Source: Halomonas urmiana (lineage in GTDB: Bacteria; Pseudomonadota; Gammaproteobacteria; Pseudomonadales; Halomonadaceae). From it: a DNA stretch of 33,505 nt. Under the pieces are notes generated by a model that was not told the origin of the DNA, did no database searches, and saw nothing but the letters and a program-made list of their open reading frames with translations. The stretch spans positions 1 to 33,505 of the forward strand of contig NZ_VBUI01000035.1 of the NCBI RefSeq assembly GCF_005780185.1, written 5' to 3'. The translations under genes were made by a program, and so were the position numbers. Positions 17,549-24,847 of this stretch are shown here, piece by piece (position 1 is the stretch's first letter; the number at the start of each line of letters is the position of its first letter).

Positions 17549-18448
17549 TTACTGCCGGTAGGCCGCCTCCTTCAGGGCGCGGATGCGATCGTCCAGGGGC
17601 GGGTGGCTGGCGAACAGCCGCTCCATCAGCGAGCGGGTCTGGCCCTTGGTGATGGCCATGGCGCGCAGGGTGTCCGGCATCTGGTCGGGCATCTCGGTCT
17701 CGGCCTTGAGCCGCGCCAGGGCGTTGATCATGGCGCCGCTGCCGGCGAGGCGGGCGCCGGCGCTGTCGGCCCGGTACTCCCGGAAGCGCGAGAACCAGGC
17801 GACGATGGCCGAGGCGATCAGCCCGAAGACGATCTCGGCGACGATCACCACCGCGAAGTAGCCCATGAACCCGAGCCCCCCCTCGCCGTCGCGACGCAGG
17901 AAACTGTCGACCAGGTGGGCGACCACACGCGCGAAGAACATCACGAAGGTGTTCAGCACCCCCTGGATCAGCGCCAGGGTGACCATGTCGCCGTTGGCCA
18001 CGTGGCCGATCTCGTGGGCCAGCACCGCGCGCACCTCCTCCGGGCGCATGCGGTTGAGCAGGCCGGCGGAGACCGCCACCAGGGCGTCATCCTTGTTCCA
18101 GCCGGTGGCGAAGGCGTTGGACTGCTGAGCCGGAAAGATGCCCACCTCGGGGGTCTTGATGCCGGCGTCGCGGGCCAGTTCCGCCACGGTATCGACCAGC
18201 CACTTCTCGGTGGCGTTGGAAGGCGACTCGATGATCACGGTGCCGGTGCTGCGCTTGGCCATCCACTTGGAGATGAACAGCGAGATCATCGAGCCGGCCA
18301 TGCCGAAGATGAAGCAGAAGATCAGCAGGGCATTGAAGTTCATGCCCTGTTCGGTCAGGTAGCCCTCCACCCCCAGCAGGCGCAGGGTGATGCTGGCGAC
18401 CAGGATCACCGCTAGGTTGGTGCCCAGGAACAGCAGGATTCTCATCAT
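17549..18448 (-). CDS. htpX: Membrane-bound zinc protease HtpX
   Basis: 299 residues, an M48-family inner-membrane metalloprotease involved in membrane protein quality control. Transmembrane segments are near 4-26 and 38-60, with two more around 155-215. The zinc motif HEIGH is at 145-149 and the third ligand lies in [13 protein letters not shown]. Two adjacent ATGs open the gene (MMRIL); either may be used. Three imperfect octamers (GCCAAG plus two variable bases) directly follow the stop codon. Confidence 0.95.
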   Translation of the reverse strand: MMRILLFLGTNLAVILVASITLRLLGVEGYLTEQGMNFNALLIFCFIFGMAGSMISLFISKWMAKRSTGTVIIESPSNATEKWLVDTVAELARDAGIKTPEVGIFPAQQSNAFATGWNKDDALVAVSAGLLNRMRPEEVRAVLAHEIGHVANGDMVTLALIQGVLNTFVMFFARVVAHLVDSFLRRDGEGGLGFMGYFAVVIVAEIVFGLIASAIVAWFSRFREYRADSAGARLAGSGAMINALARLKAETEMPDQMPDTLRAMAITKGQTRSLMERLFASHPPLDDRIRALKEAAYRQ

Positions 18449-18561
18449 TGCCGGAACTCTCCAGTCGTCGGTAGGGGCGCCGCGGCCGCGGCGTAGACAA
18501 GCTGTTGCTTAGATACGGGCTGGCCCGCTGGGTTTCAAGCGGCGGACCGGCGTCGCCCCGG

Positions 18562-19791
18562 CTACTGGCGATAGCGCGACAGGAAGCGCGCGAAGCGGTC
18601 CAGGGCATCCTCGAGCTGGTCGGCCCAGGGCAGGGTGACGATGCGCACGTGATCGGGCTCGGGCCAGTTGAAGGCCGTGCCCTGGACCAGCAGGATCTTC
18701 TCCTGCAGCAGTAGGTCGAGCACCAGCTGCTGGTCGTCCTGGATGTTGAAGACCTTGGGGTCGAGCTTCGGGAAGGCGTAGAGCGCCCCCTTGGGCCGAG
18801 TGCAGCTGACCCCGGGAATGGCGTTGAGCTTCTCGACGGTGATGTCGCGCTGGGCGAGCAGGCGGCCGCCGGGCAGGATCAGGTCGTTGATCGACTGATA
18901 GCCGCCCAGCGCCGTCTGGATGGCGTGCTGGGCCGGCACGTTGGCACACAGGCGCATCGAGGCCAGCATGGTCAGCCCCTGGATGAAGTCGGCGGCGCGC
19001 TGCTTGGCGATGTTCCCCGAGAGGATCATCCAGCCGCTGCGGAAACCGGCGCAGCGATAGCTCTTGGAGAGCCCGTTCATGGTCACTACCAGCTGGTCGT
19101 CGCCGGCCAGCGCCCCGGTGGAGACGTGCTCGACCCCGTCGTAGAGGATCTTGTCGTAGATCTCGTCGGAGAACACCACCAGGTCGTGCTCCCGGGCGAT
19201 CTCCAGCAGCTCGCGCACCACCGCCGGCGGATAGACGGCGCCGGTGGGGTTGTTGGGGTTGATGATCACGATGGCCCGGGTGTGGGCGGTCACCTTGGCG
19301 CGGATGTCATCCATGTCCGGCGCCCAGTCGGCCTGCTCATCGCACCGGTAGTGCACGGCGTGGCCGCCCGAGAGGTTGGCGGCGGCGGTCCACAGTGGGT
19401 AGTCGGGCGCCGGGATCAGCAGCTCGTCACCGTCGTTGAGCAGCGCCTGCAGCGCCATCACGATCAGCTCCGAGACGCCGTTGCCGATGTAGATGTCCTC
19501 GATGCCGACGCCGGGGATATCCTTGCGCTGGCACTCCTGCATGATCGCCTTGCGCGCCGAGTAGAGCCCCTTGGAATCGCAGTAGCCTTGGGCGGTAGGG
19601 AGGTTGCGCATCACGTCCTGGAGGATCTCCTCCGGCGCCTCGAAGCCGAACGGCGCGGGATTGCCGATGTTCAGCTTGAGGATGCGCTGGCCTTCTTCTT
19701 CCAGCCGTTTGGCGTGCTCGAGCACCGGGCCGCGAATGTCGTAGCAGACGTTCTCGAGTTTGTGCGATTTCCTGATCGGGGGGGTATCCAT
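18562..19791 (-). CDS. alaA: Alanine/valine-type PLP aminotransferase (AlaA)
   Basis: 409 residues (E. coli AlaA 405), class I fold. It probably transfers an amino group from glutamate to pyruvate. Motifs: NIGNPAPFGFEAP (41-53), NPNNPTGAVY (178-187), FSDEIYDKILYDG, and the PLP lysine in GLSKSYR (Lys243), followed by GFRSGWM. The ATG at 19791 starts the conserved MDTPPIRKSHKLENVCYDIRGP segment; the ribosome site is weak (TGGA about a dozen bases upstream). It lies about 110 bp after htpX and 70 bp before the GTPase gene in the same orientation. Confidence 0.92.
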   Translation of the reverse strand: MDTPPIRKSHKLENVCYDIRGPVLEHAKRLEEEGQRILKLNIGNPAPFGFEAPEEILQDVMRNLPTAQGYCDSKGLYSARKAIMQECQRKDIPGVGIEDIYIGNGVSELIVMALQALLNDGDELLIPAPDYPLWTAAANLSGGHAVHYRCDEQADWAPDMDDIRAKVTAHTRAIVIINPNNPTGAVYPPAVVRELLEIAREHDLVVFSDEIYDKILYDGVEHVSTGALAGDDQLVVTMNGLSKSYRCAGFRSGWMILSGNIAKQRAADFIQGLTMLASMRLCANVPAQHAIQTALGGYQSINDLILPGGRLLAQRDITVEKLNAIPGVSCTRPKGALYAFPKLDPKVFNIQDDQQLVLDLLLQEKILLVQGTAFNWPEPDHVRIVTLPWADQLEDALDRFARFLSRYRQ

Positions 19792-19861
19792 GGGCGCTGA
19801 ATCCAGTGATGTCCGTGTGCCGCCTCGGGCGGCGATCGTTGTTCGTCGGCGTCGCCTGCGA

Positions 19862-20845
19862 TTATGCGGGTTCGGCGCCGTCGCCACCATCCTCGGGGCG
19901 CGGTTCGTCCGGGGCCAGCTCCTCCGGTTCCGGCGTGACCGGGATGTCCGCCGGAGTCTCCAGGGTGAGGCGGCCGAGCTTGCCGTCACGCAGCTCGTGG
20001 AGCAGCACCTCGGCGCCCCGATGCAGGTCGACCTCGCCGCCGGCGCGCAGGCCGCCGCGCTTGGAGGCGATCTCGATGAGGATCGCATGGCCGTCGTAGC
20101 CGCTCAGGGCCAGCAGGTCGACCCGCACGGGGCCGTCGGCGTCCACCTGGTCGGCGTCGGGGTGCGCCGTGTAGGCCGGCAGCGACTTGAGCTTGTAGCG
20201 CGCGGTGAGCGCCTCGGGGTAGCGCCGGGCCAGCTCGGCGGCGGCGACCACGGCCACGTCGACATAATCGATGGCGGTATCGCGGATGGCGCCACTGGCC
20301 GCCAGGCGGTGGGCGCTCGACTGGTCCTCGATCTTCGGCCACAGCACCCCGGGGGTGTCGATCAGTGCCACGCGGCCGCCGATGCGCACCTTCTGCTGGC
20401 GCTTGGTGACCGCGGGCTCGTTGCCGGTCTTGGCGATCGTGCGCCCGGCCAGGCCGTTGATCAGGGTCGACTTGCCGACGTTGGGAATGCCCATGACCAT
20501 CACCCGCACGTCGCGGTCGGCGCGCACCTGGCCGGCCAGCTCATGGCACAGCTTGGGGATGCGCTTGAGCTCGCGCGCCTGGGTGGTGGTCACCGCCAGG
20601 GCCCGGGTGTCGGCCTGGGCGTCGAAGAAGGCCGTCCACTCCCGGGTGCGCTCGGGATCGGCGAGATCGGCCCGCGAGAGGATCTTGAGCACCGGCTTGT
20701 GGCGCGTCAGCTCGGCGAGCATGGGGTTGGCGCTGGAGTAGGGGAGACGGGCGTCGAGCACCTCGATCACCACGTCGATCTCCGGCAGCGCCTCGAGGAT
20801 CTGCCGGCGCGCCTTGTTCATGTGTCCCGGAAACCAGCCGAGCAT
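19862..20845 (-). CDS. ylqF: Circularly permuted ribosome-biogenesis GTPase, RbgA/YlqF family
   Basis: 327 residues from the ATG at 20845 with AGGAGAGG close upstream. The frame is open 15 codons further, but MLGWFPGHMNKARR is the family's N terminus. GTPase motifs are in permuted order: G4 first, as SRAD (57-60) in place of NKxD, then G1 GIPNVGKST (119-127), then G3 DTPG (163-166). Family members assist 50S assembly. The tail after about residue 300 is acidic and proline-rich. A terminator for msrB sits 26-60 bp upstream, so its promoter must be very close or it depends on readthrough. Confidence 0.9.
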   Translation of the reverse strand: MLGWFPGHMNKARRQILEALPEIDVVIEVLDARLPYSSANPMLAELTRHKPVLKILSRADLADPERTREWTAFFDAQADTRALAVTTTQARELKRIPKLCHELAGQVRADRDVRVMVMGIPNVGKSTLINGLAGRTIAKTGNEPAVTKRQQKVRIGGRVALIDTPGVLWPKIEDQSSAHRLAASGAIRDTAIDYVDVAVVAAAELARRYPEALTARYKLKSLPAYTAHPDADQVDADGPVRVDLLALSGYDGHAILIEIASKRGGLRAGGEVDLHRGAEVLLHELRDGKLGRLTLETPADIPVTPEPEELAPDEPRPEDGGDGAEPA

Positions 20846-20870
20846 CGAGCCTCTCCTGCATGAGCGTGAA

Positions 20871-20905
20871 TAAAAATGGCCGCCCATCATAGCAGATGGA
20901 CGGCC
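20871..20905 (-). terminator. Intrinsic terminator of msrB
   Basis: On the minus strand an 11-bp stem GGCCGTCCATC / GATGGGCGGCC (one wobble pair) with a 6-nt loop is followed by ATTTTTA. It lies just after the msrB stop and just before the GTPase gene. Confidence 0.85.
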
Positions 20906-20935
20906 GTCTCCGAGCGGGCGGTGGCGGGCTCGCGA

Positions 20936-21337
20936 CTACTCGCCGGCGTGGAACTCGATCGCCACCGAGTTGATGCAGTAGCGAAGCCCGGTGGTCTCCG
21001 GCGGACCATCGGGGAAGACGTGGCCGAGGTGGGCATCGCAGCGTGCGCAGGTCACCTCGGTGCGCTGCATGCCGTGGCTGGTGTCGGTCTGCTCCTCGAC
21101 GCACTTCGGGGTGAAGGGGCGATCGAAGCTCGGCCAGCCGCAGCCGGCATTGAACTTGTGCTCGTTCTCGAACAGCGGCGCGTTGCAGCATACGCAGTGG
21201 TAGATGCCGTGCTCGTCACTCACGTGGTACTTGCCGCTGAAGGCCGGTTCGGTGCCCTTCTCGCGGGTGACGCGGTACTGCTCCGGCGTCAGCTGCTGAC
21301 GCCACTCGGCGTCGCTCTTCTGGATCTTGCTGCGCAT
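20936..21337 (-). CDS. msrB: Peptide methionine (R)-S-oxide reductase
   Basis: 133-residue MsrB, which repairs the R form of methionine sulfoxide in proteins. Two zinc-binding pairs are visible (Cys48/Cys51 in CVCC and Cys97/Cys100 in CARC). GCGWPSF is at 66-72 and the catalytic cysteine is in RYCINSVAI (Cys121). A GAGGAGAT ribosome site precedes the ATG at 21337. It is divergent from the tRNA cluster. Confidence 0.96.
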   Translation of the reverse strand: MRSKIQKSDAEWRQQLTPEQYRVTREKGTEPAFSGKYHVSDEHGIYHCVCCNAPLFENEHKFNAGCGWPSFDRPFTPKCVEEQTDTSHGMQRTEVTCARCDAHLGHVFPDGPPETTGLRYCINSVAIEFHAGE

Positions 21338-21472
21338 GGCCTATCTCCTCATTGCGTCGTGGAGCCGGCTGCGGGCTCGGCGTCTCGCCCTCATTCTGAC
21401 ATCTTGCCGGGTGGGGGTTTCCAGTGATGGCCCCTGGCAGGTCACGCGGTATCAACGAGCGATGAGAGGCGC

Positions 21473-21501
21473 TTGACAGCCCCCGGGGTCGCCGGTAATA
21501 T
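21473..21501 (+). promoter_or_regulatory. Strong sigma70-type promoter of the tRNA-Glu/Gly cluster
   Basis: TTGACA (21473-21478) and TAATAT (21496-21501) are separated by 17 bp, about 31 bp before the first tRNA. The bases after the -10 are G/C-rich (CGCCGC), the discriminator type associated with stringent control of stable-RNA promoters. Confidence 0.9.
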
Positions 21502-21531
21502 TCGCCGCACCTCGACGAGGCGAGCCAATGC

Positions 21532-21607
21532 GTCCCATTCGTCTAGTGGTCCAGGACACCGCCCTTTCACGGCGGTAACAGGGGTTCGAACCCCCTATGG
21601 GACGCCA
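21532..21607 (+). tRNA. tRNA-Glu(TTC), copy 1
   Basis: 76 nt with encoded CCA. Acceptor GTCCCAT pairs with ATGGGAC, anticodon TTC sits in CCTTTCACGG, and the T arm is GGGGTTCGAACCCC. First gene after the promoter. Confidence 0.98.
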
Positions 21608-21631
21608 CTCGACTCGAACAGGTACCGGAGT

Positions 21632-21706
21632 GCGGGAATAGCTCAGTGGTAGAGCATCGCCTTGCCAAGGCGGGGGTCGCGAGTTCGAATCTCGTTTCCC
21701 GCTCCA
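21632..21706 (+). tRNA. tRNA-Gly(GCC), copy 1
   Basis: 75 nt with encoded CCA. Acceptor GCGGGAA / TTCCCGC, anticodon GCC in CTTGCCAAG, T stem GCGAG / CTCGT. It is followed by a short UUCG-loop hairpin (CTTCC TTCG GGAAG, 21708-21721) that may stop or process the transcript. Confidence 0.98.
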
Positions 21707-21735
21707 TCTTCCTTCGGGAAGGTAGTTTGGAGTAT

Positions 21736-21796
21736 AAGGTTGCCGAGGGTCGCGAGCTGGAATGCCAGCCCAGTCGAATCTCGTTTACCCGCTCCA
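21736..21796 (+). repeat. tRNA-Gly 3'-half remnant R1 with T-loop insert
   Basis: From GCCGAGGGTCGCGAG to CCCGCTCCA the sequence follows the 3' half of tRNA-Gly. CTGGAATGCCAGCCCAG (17 nt) replaces one base of the T loop, and one extra A is added before CCCGC. There is no 5' half, so it cannot fold as a tRNA. The T-stem halves remain, now enclosing a CTGG/CCAG hairpin. Confidence 0.85.
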
Positions 21797-21815
21797 GATT
21801 GAAGGTAACGTCTGC

Positions 21816-21891
21816 GTCCCATTCGTCTAGTGGTCCAGGACACCGCCCTTTCACGGCGGTAACAGGGGTTCGAACCCCCTATGGGACGCCA
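21816..21891 (+). tRNA. tRNA-Glu(TTC), copy 2
   Basis: 76 nt, identical to copy 1 including CCA. It starts 284 bp after copy 1, showing that the Glu-Gly-remnant block was duplicated as a unit. Confidence 0.98.
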
Positions 21892-21930
21892 CCTTCGACA
21901 GCCGGTAGCAGCACAGTGCGAGAAGACCAA

Positions 21931-22005
21931 GCGGGAATAGCTCAGTGGTAGAGCATCGCCTTGCCAAGGCGAGGGTCGCGAGTTCGAATCTCGTTTCCCG
22001 CTCCA
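21931..22005 (+). tRNA. tRNA-Gly(GCC), copy 2
   Basis: 75 nt with CCA, anticodon GCC. It differs from copy 1 by one base in the variable region (GCGAGGG versus GCGGGGG). Confidence 0.98.
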
Positions 22006-22035
22006 TTCTTCCTTCGGGTTGATTGGATATGAGTA

Positions 22036-22094
22036 GGGCCTGCGAGGGTCGCGAGCTGGAACGCCAGCCCGGTCGAATCTCGTTTCCCGCTCCA
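22036..22094 (+). repeat. tRNA-Gly 3'-half remnant R2 with T-loop insert
   Basis: Same organisation as R1, with insert CTGGAACGCCAGCCCGG and an intact TTTCCCGCTCCA end. It ends 3 bp before tRNA-Glu copy 3. Confidence 0.85.
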
Positions 22095-22097
22095 TGC

Positions 22098-22173
22098 GTC
22101 CCATTCGTCTAGTGGCCTAGGACACCGCCCTTTCACGGCGGTAACAGGGGTTCGAACCCCCTATGGGACGCCA
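22098..22173 (+). tRNA. tRNA-Glu(TTC), copy 3
   Basis: 76 nt with CCA. The D loop reads TGGCCTAGG where copies 1 and 2 have TGGTCCAGG; the conserved GG is kept, so it should fold normally. It starts 282 bp after copy 2. Confidence 0.97.
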
Positions 22174-22199
22174 CTTCTCACAAGCACGCCACCAGATAA

Positions 22200-22274
22200 G
22201 CGGGAATAGCTCAGTGGTAGAGCATCGCCTTGCCAAGGCGAGGGTCGGGAGTTCGAATCTCCTTTCCCGCTCCA
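22200..22274 (+). tRNA. tRNA-Gly(GCC), copy 3, with compensatory T-stem change
   Basis: 75 nt with CCA, anticodon GCC. The T stem is GGGAG / CTCCT where copies 1 and 2 have GCGAG / CTCGT. Both partners of one base pair have switched, so pairing is kept. This argues that the copy is functional. Confidence 0.97.
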
Positions 22275-22359
22275 ATCTTCAACGTAGTCAATATCGACAG
22301 GCCAAGGCTCGGGTCACGAGCTGGGGCGCCAGTCCGATCGAATCTCCTTTCCCGCTCCA
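22275..22359 (+). repeat. 85-bp repeat R3 ending in a tRNA-Gly 3' half
   Basis: Begins ATCTTCAACGTAGTC and ends in the tRNA-Gly half (core from 22300: GGCCAAGGC onward), with the 17-nt insert CTGGGGCGCCAGTCCGA. Its tail reads CTCCTTTCCCGCTCCA, the variant of the adjacent tRNA-Gly copy 3 rather than that of copies 1 and 2. Confidence 0.9.
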
Positions 22360-22444
22360 ATCTTCAACGTAGTCAATATCGACAGGCCAAGGCTCGGGTC
22401 ACGAGCTGGGGCGCCAGTCCGATCGAATCTCCTTTCTCGCTTCA
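22360..22444 (+). repeat. 85-bp repeat R4, tandem duplicate of R3
   Basis: Same length as R3 and identical except for two C-to-T changes at the end, so the terminal CTCCA has become TTCA. A recent direct tandem duplication. Confidence 0.93.
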
Positions 22445-22510
22445 AAGACCTTCAGTATTTCCCCGGTCAGGCCAAGGCTCGCGTCACGAGCTGGAACGCC
22501 AGCCCGGCTG
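22445..22510 (+). repeat. Truncated repeat R5
   Basis: AGGCCAAGGCTCGCGTCACG followed by CTGGAACGCCAGCCCGG matches the first part of the repeat core, then stops before the TCGAATCTC tail. Its insert is identical to that of R2. Confidence 0.8.
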
Positions 22511-22537
22511 TTGCTGCCTGCCTGAATGCGCTATGGT
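22511..22537 (+). promoter_or_regulatory. Weak promoter candidate before the TPP riboswitch
   Basis: TTGCTG (22511-22516) and TATGGT (22532-22537) are spaced by only 15 bp. The -10 position would start transcription a few bases before the riboswitch, which is the right place. Confidence 0.35.
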
Positions 22538-22545
22538 GCGACGTA

Positions 22546-22620
22546 GACACGGGGTGCGGCAGTGGCCGCTGAGATGATACCCGTCGAACCTGATCCAGTT
22601 CACACTGGCGAAGGGATGTC
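22546..22620 (+). promoter_or_regulatory. TPP riboswitch (THI element) of the SDR-LLM operon
   Basis: The conserved THI pieces occur in order: ACGGGGTGC (22549-22557), CTGAGATGATACCC (22569-22582), GAACCTGATCCAGTT (22586-22600), ACTGGCGAAGGGA (22604-22616). P1 is GACA (22546-22549) with TGTC (22617-22620). Downstream a strong GCGCGGCG/CGCCGCGC hairpin (22632-22652) stands 3 bp before the AAGGAG ribosome site, with a loop of CCCTC. No T tract follows, so control is probably on translation initiation. TPP binding is expected to lower expression. Confidence 0.95.
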
Positions 22621-22666
22621 GGCCGACTCCAGCGCGGCGCCCTCCGCCGCGCATCAAGGAGTCTTC

Positions 22667-23443
22667 ATGACTGTTTCCTCTCTCCCCATCGACCAGCAGG
22701 TGGTGCTCGTCACCGGCGGCGCTCGCGGTCTTGGCGCCCACCTGACACGGGCGTTTCTCGACCAGGGCGCCCGCGTGGTGGTCAACTACTACCAGAGCCG
22801 CGAGGCCGCCGAGGCGCTGGCGAAGGAAGCGCCGCAGCGGGCCCTGGCCATTCAGGCCGACGTGCGTGAGGCCGAGGCGGTGAAGGCGCTGTTCGCGCAG
22901 GCGCACGCCCACTTCAGCGCCCCGATCACCACCGTGGTGAACAACGCCCTGCCCGACTTCACCTTCAACGGCGACGCGCGTCCCGACGCCGACGCGCTCG
23001 ACTGGGCACGCCTCAATCAGCAGATCGAGGGTGTCAACCGGGGCGCGCTGAACACCATCCAGGCGGCGCTGGCCGGCATGCGCGAACAGGAATTCGGCCG
23101 TATCATCAATGTCGGCACCAACCTGTTCCAGAACCCCGTCGTGCCCTATCACGACTACACCGCCGGCAAGGCCGCGCTGCTCTCGCTGACCCGCACGCTC
23201 TCCCACGACCTGGGGCCCGACAACATCACCGTGAACATGATCTCCGGCGGGCTGCTGCGCACCACCGACGCGTCCAGCGCGACCCCGGAGGCGGTCTTCG
23301 ACCTGATCGCGCAGAACACTCCGCTGCGCCGGGTGACCACGCCGGCGGAGTTCGCCGACGCGGCGCTGTTCTTCGCCTCGCCCTGGGCGAGGGCGGTGAC
23401 CGGCCAGAACCTGATCGTCGACGGCGGACTGGTGAAAGGGTGA
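22667..23443 (+). CDS. SDR-family oxidoreductase under TPP riboswitch control
   Basis: 258 residues from the ATG at 22667, with AAGGAG at 22656-22661. Classical short-chain dehydrogenase layout: TGGARGLG cofactor motif near residue 16, VVNNA near 90, YTAGK (active Tyr and Lys), and a FabG-like end (TGQNLIVDGGLVKG). The position of the usual catalytic serine reads NVGTN, so Thr may replace Ser. The substrate is unknown. It is not a known thiamin biosynthesis enzyme, yet it follows a clear TPP riboswitch and overlaps the monooxygenase gene by one base. That suggests the two act on one pathway linked to thiamin or its pyrimidine or thiazole parts. Confidence 0.88.
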   Translation: MTVSSLPIDQQVVLVTGGARGLGAHLTRAFLDQGARVVVNYYQSREAAEALAKEAPQRALAIQADVREAEAVKALFAQAHAHFSAPITTVVNNALPDFTFNGDARPDADALDWARLNQQIEGVNRGALNTIQAALAGMREQEFGRIINVGTNLFQNPVVPYHDYTAGKAALLSLTRTLSHDLGPDNITVNMISGGLLRTTDASSATPEAVFDLIAQNTPLRRVTTPAEFADAALFFASPWARAVTGQNLIVDGGLVKG

Positions 23444-24762
23444 TGAAACCGCGCAACCCCGACGAGAGACTGCACCTCAACCTGTTCGTGATGGGCTGCG
23501 GCCATCATCGCGCGGCGTGGCGGCACCCCGATTCCTGCGCCGAGCGACTCGGCGACATCGCCTACTACGAGTCGCTGGCCCGCACCGCCGAGCGCGGCAA
23601 GCTGGATGCGCTGTTCTTCGCCGACGGCATGAGTGCCGGCAGCGTGGAGGACGGCTTCAACTGGCATCTCGAGCCGCTGACCGCGCTCTCCGCCATGAGC
23701 CGGGCCACCCGGCGAATCGGACTGATCAGCACGCTCTCGAGCACCTTCTATACCCCCTTCCATGCGGCCAGGCTGGTGGGCTCGCTGGATCACATCTCCG
23801 GCGGGCGCGTGGGCTGGAACGTGGTGACCTCGATGTTCGACAGCGAGGCGCGCAACCACGGCTACCCGGCCATGCCCCAGCATGCCGAGCGCTATGCGCG
23901 CGCCGAGGAGTTCGTGCAGACGGTGCTGGCGCTGTGGGACAGCTGGGCCGACGATGCCATCGAGTGTGACCGGCAGGGCCGCTACGCCGATCCGGACAAG
24001 GTGCACAAGATCCACCACCATGGCGAGCACTTCCTGGTGGACGGGCCCTTGAACCTGCCGCGCCCGCCCCAGGGCCATCCGGTGCTGGTGCAGGCGGGCG
24101 CCTCGTCCCAGGGACGCGACCTGGCGGCGCGCTACGCCGAGGCCATCTATGCGGTCGCCTACGACCTGGACACCGCCCAGGCCTACTACCGGGATATCAA
24201 GTCACGGGTGGCGGAGTCCGGGCGCACCGCACCGGTGCCCATCCTGCCGGGACTCGTCACCTATGTCGGCTCCACCATGGAAGAAGCCCGGGCCAAGCAG
24301 CGCGCCCTGGACGACTGCCTGCCGGTGGCGGCCTCGCTGCGCCAGCTGGGACTGTTCATCGAGCAGGACTGCAGCGACTGGGAGCTGGATGCGCCGGTGC
24401 CGCCGTTGCCGCCGCTGGCCGAGTTCCGCGGCCCCCAGGGGCGCTACACCACCATCCTGCGCATCATCGAGACCGAACGGCCGACCCTTCGCGAGCTGCT
24501 GGGGCGACTCGCCGCCGGCGGCGGCCACTGCACCATGATCGGCACCCCGGAGAGCATCGCCGACGAGATGGAGCGCTGGTTTCACGGCCGCGGGGCGGAT
24601 GGCTTCAACCTGATGCCGCCGTCGCTGCCGTCCGGGATCGAGGACTTCGTGGATCAGGTGGTGCCGGAGCTGCAGCGTCGCGGACTGTTCCGAGAGGAGT
24701 ATGCGACGACCACGCTGCGCGGCCACCTCGGCCTCGAGCGGCCGGCGGGGCGGTGCTCCTAG
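23443..24762 (+). CDS. LLM-class FMN-dependent monooxygenase (NtaA/SnaA/DszA family)
   Basis: 439 residues, the usual length of the nitrilotriacetate monooxygenase branch of luciferase-like proteins. Recognisable parts are the N-terminal LNLFVMGCGHHRAAWRHP, GKLDALFFADGM, the LISTLSSTFYTPFHAARL strand-helix, DHISGGRVGWNVVTS, HGEHFLVDGPLNLPRPPQG, PVLVQAGASSQGRDLAA, and a late GADGFNLMPP. Such enzymes use reduced flavin from a separate reductase to oxygenate or cleave C-N or C-S compounds; no flavin reductase gene is adjacent. The ATG at 23443 shares a base with the SDR stop codon, so translation is probably coupled. Its control by TPP is inherited from the riboswitch upstream. Confidence 0.9.
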   Translation: MKPRNPDERLHLNLFVMGCGHHRAAWRHPDSCAERLGDIAYYESLARTAERGKLDALFFADGMSAGSVEDGFNWHLEPLTALSAMSRATRRIGLISTLSSTFYTPFHAARLVGSLDHISGGRVGWNVVTSMFDSEARNHGYPAMPQHAERYARAEEFVQTVLALWDSWADDAIECDRQGRYADPDKVHKIHHHGEHFLVDGPLNLPRPPQGHPVLVQAGASSQGRDLAARYAEAIYAVAYDLDTAQAYYRDIKSRVAESGRTAPVPILPGLVTYVGSTMEEARAKQRALDDCLPVAASLRQLGLFIEQDCSDWELDAPVPPLPPLAEFRGPQGRYTTILRIIETERPTLRELLGRLAAGGGHCTMIGTPESIADEMERWFHGRGADGFNLMPPSLPSGIEDFVDQVVPELQRRGLFREEYATTTLRGHLGLERPAGRCS

Positions 24763-24792
24763 CGCTCTCGGTACCAGGCCCCTTTAGACGCG

Positions 24793-24815
24793 AAACGCCC
24801 CTTGTCGGGGCGTTT
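24793..24815. terminator. Bidirectional terminator between the LLM and symporter genes
   Basis: AAACGCCCC / GGGGCGTTT stem of 9 bp with a 5-nt loop. T/A bases at the stem foot act as the tract on either strand. Located where the two TPP-controlled units converge. Confidence 0.8.
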
Positions 24816-24847
24816 GCGTGTCGGCCAGAGGGTGAAGATCAGGGCGA

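Noticed and set aside
21742..22444. Additional complete tRNA-Gly genes
   Set aside because: The extra copies lack a 5' acceptor half and D arm and have an insert in the T loop, so they are remnants.
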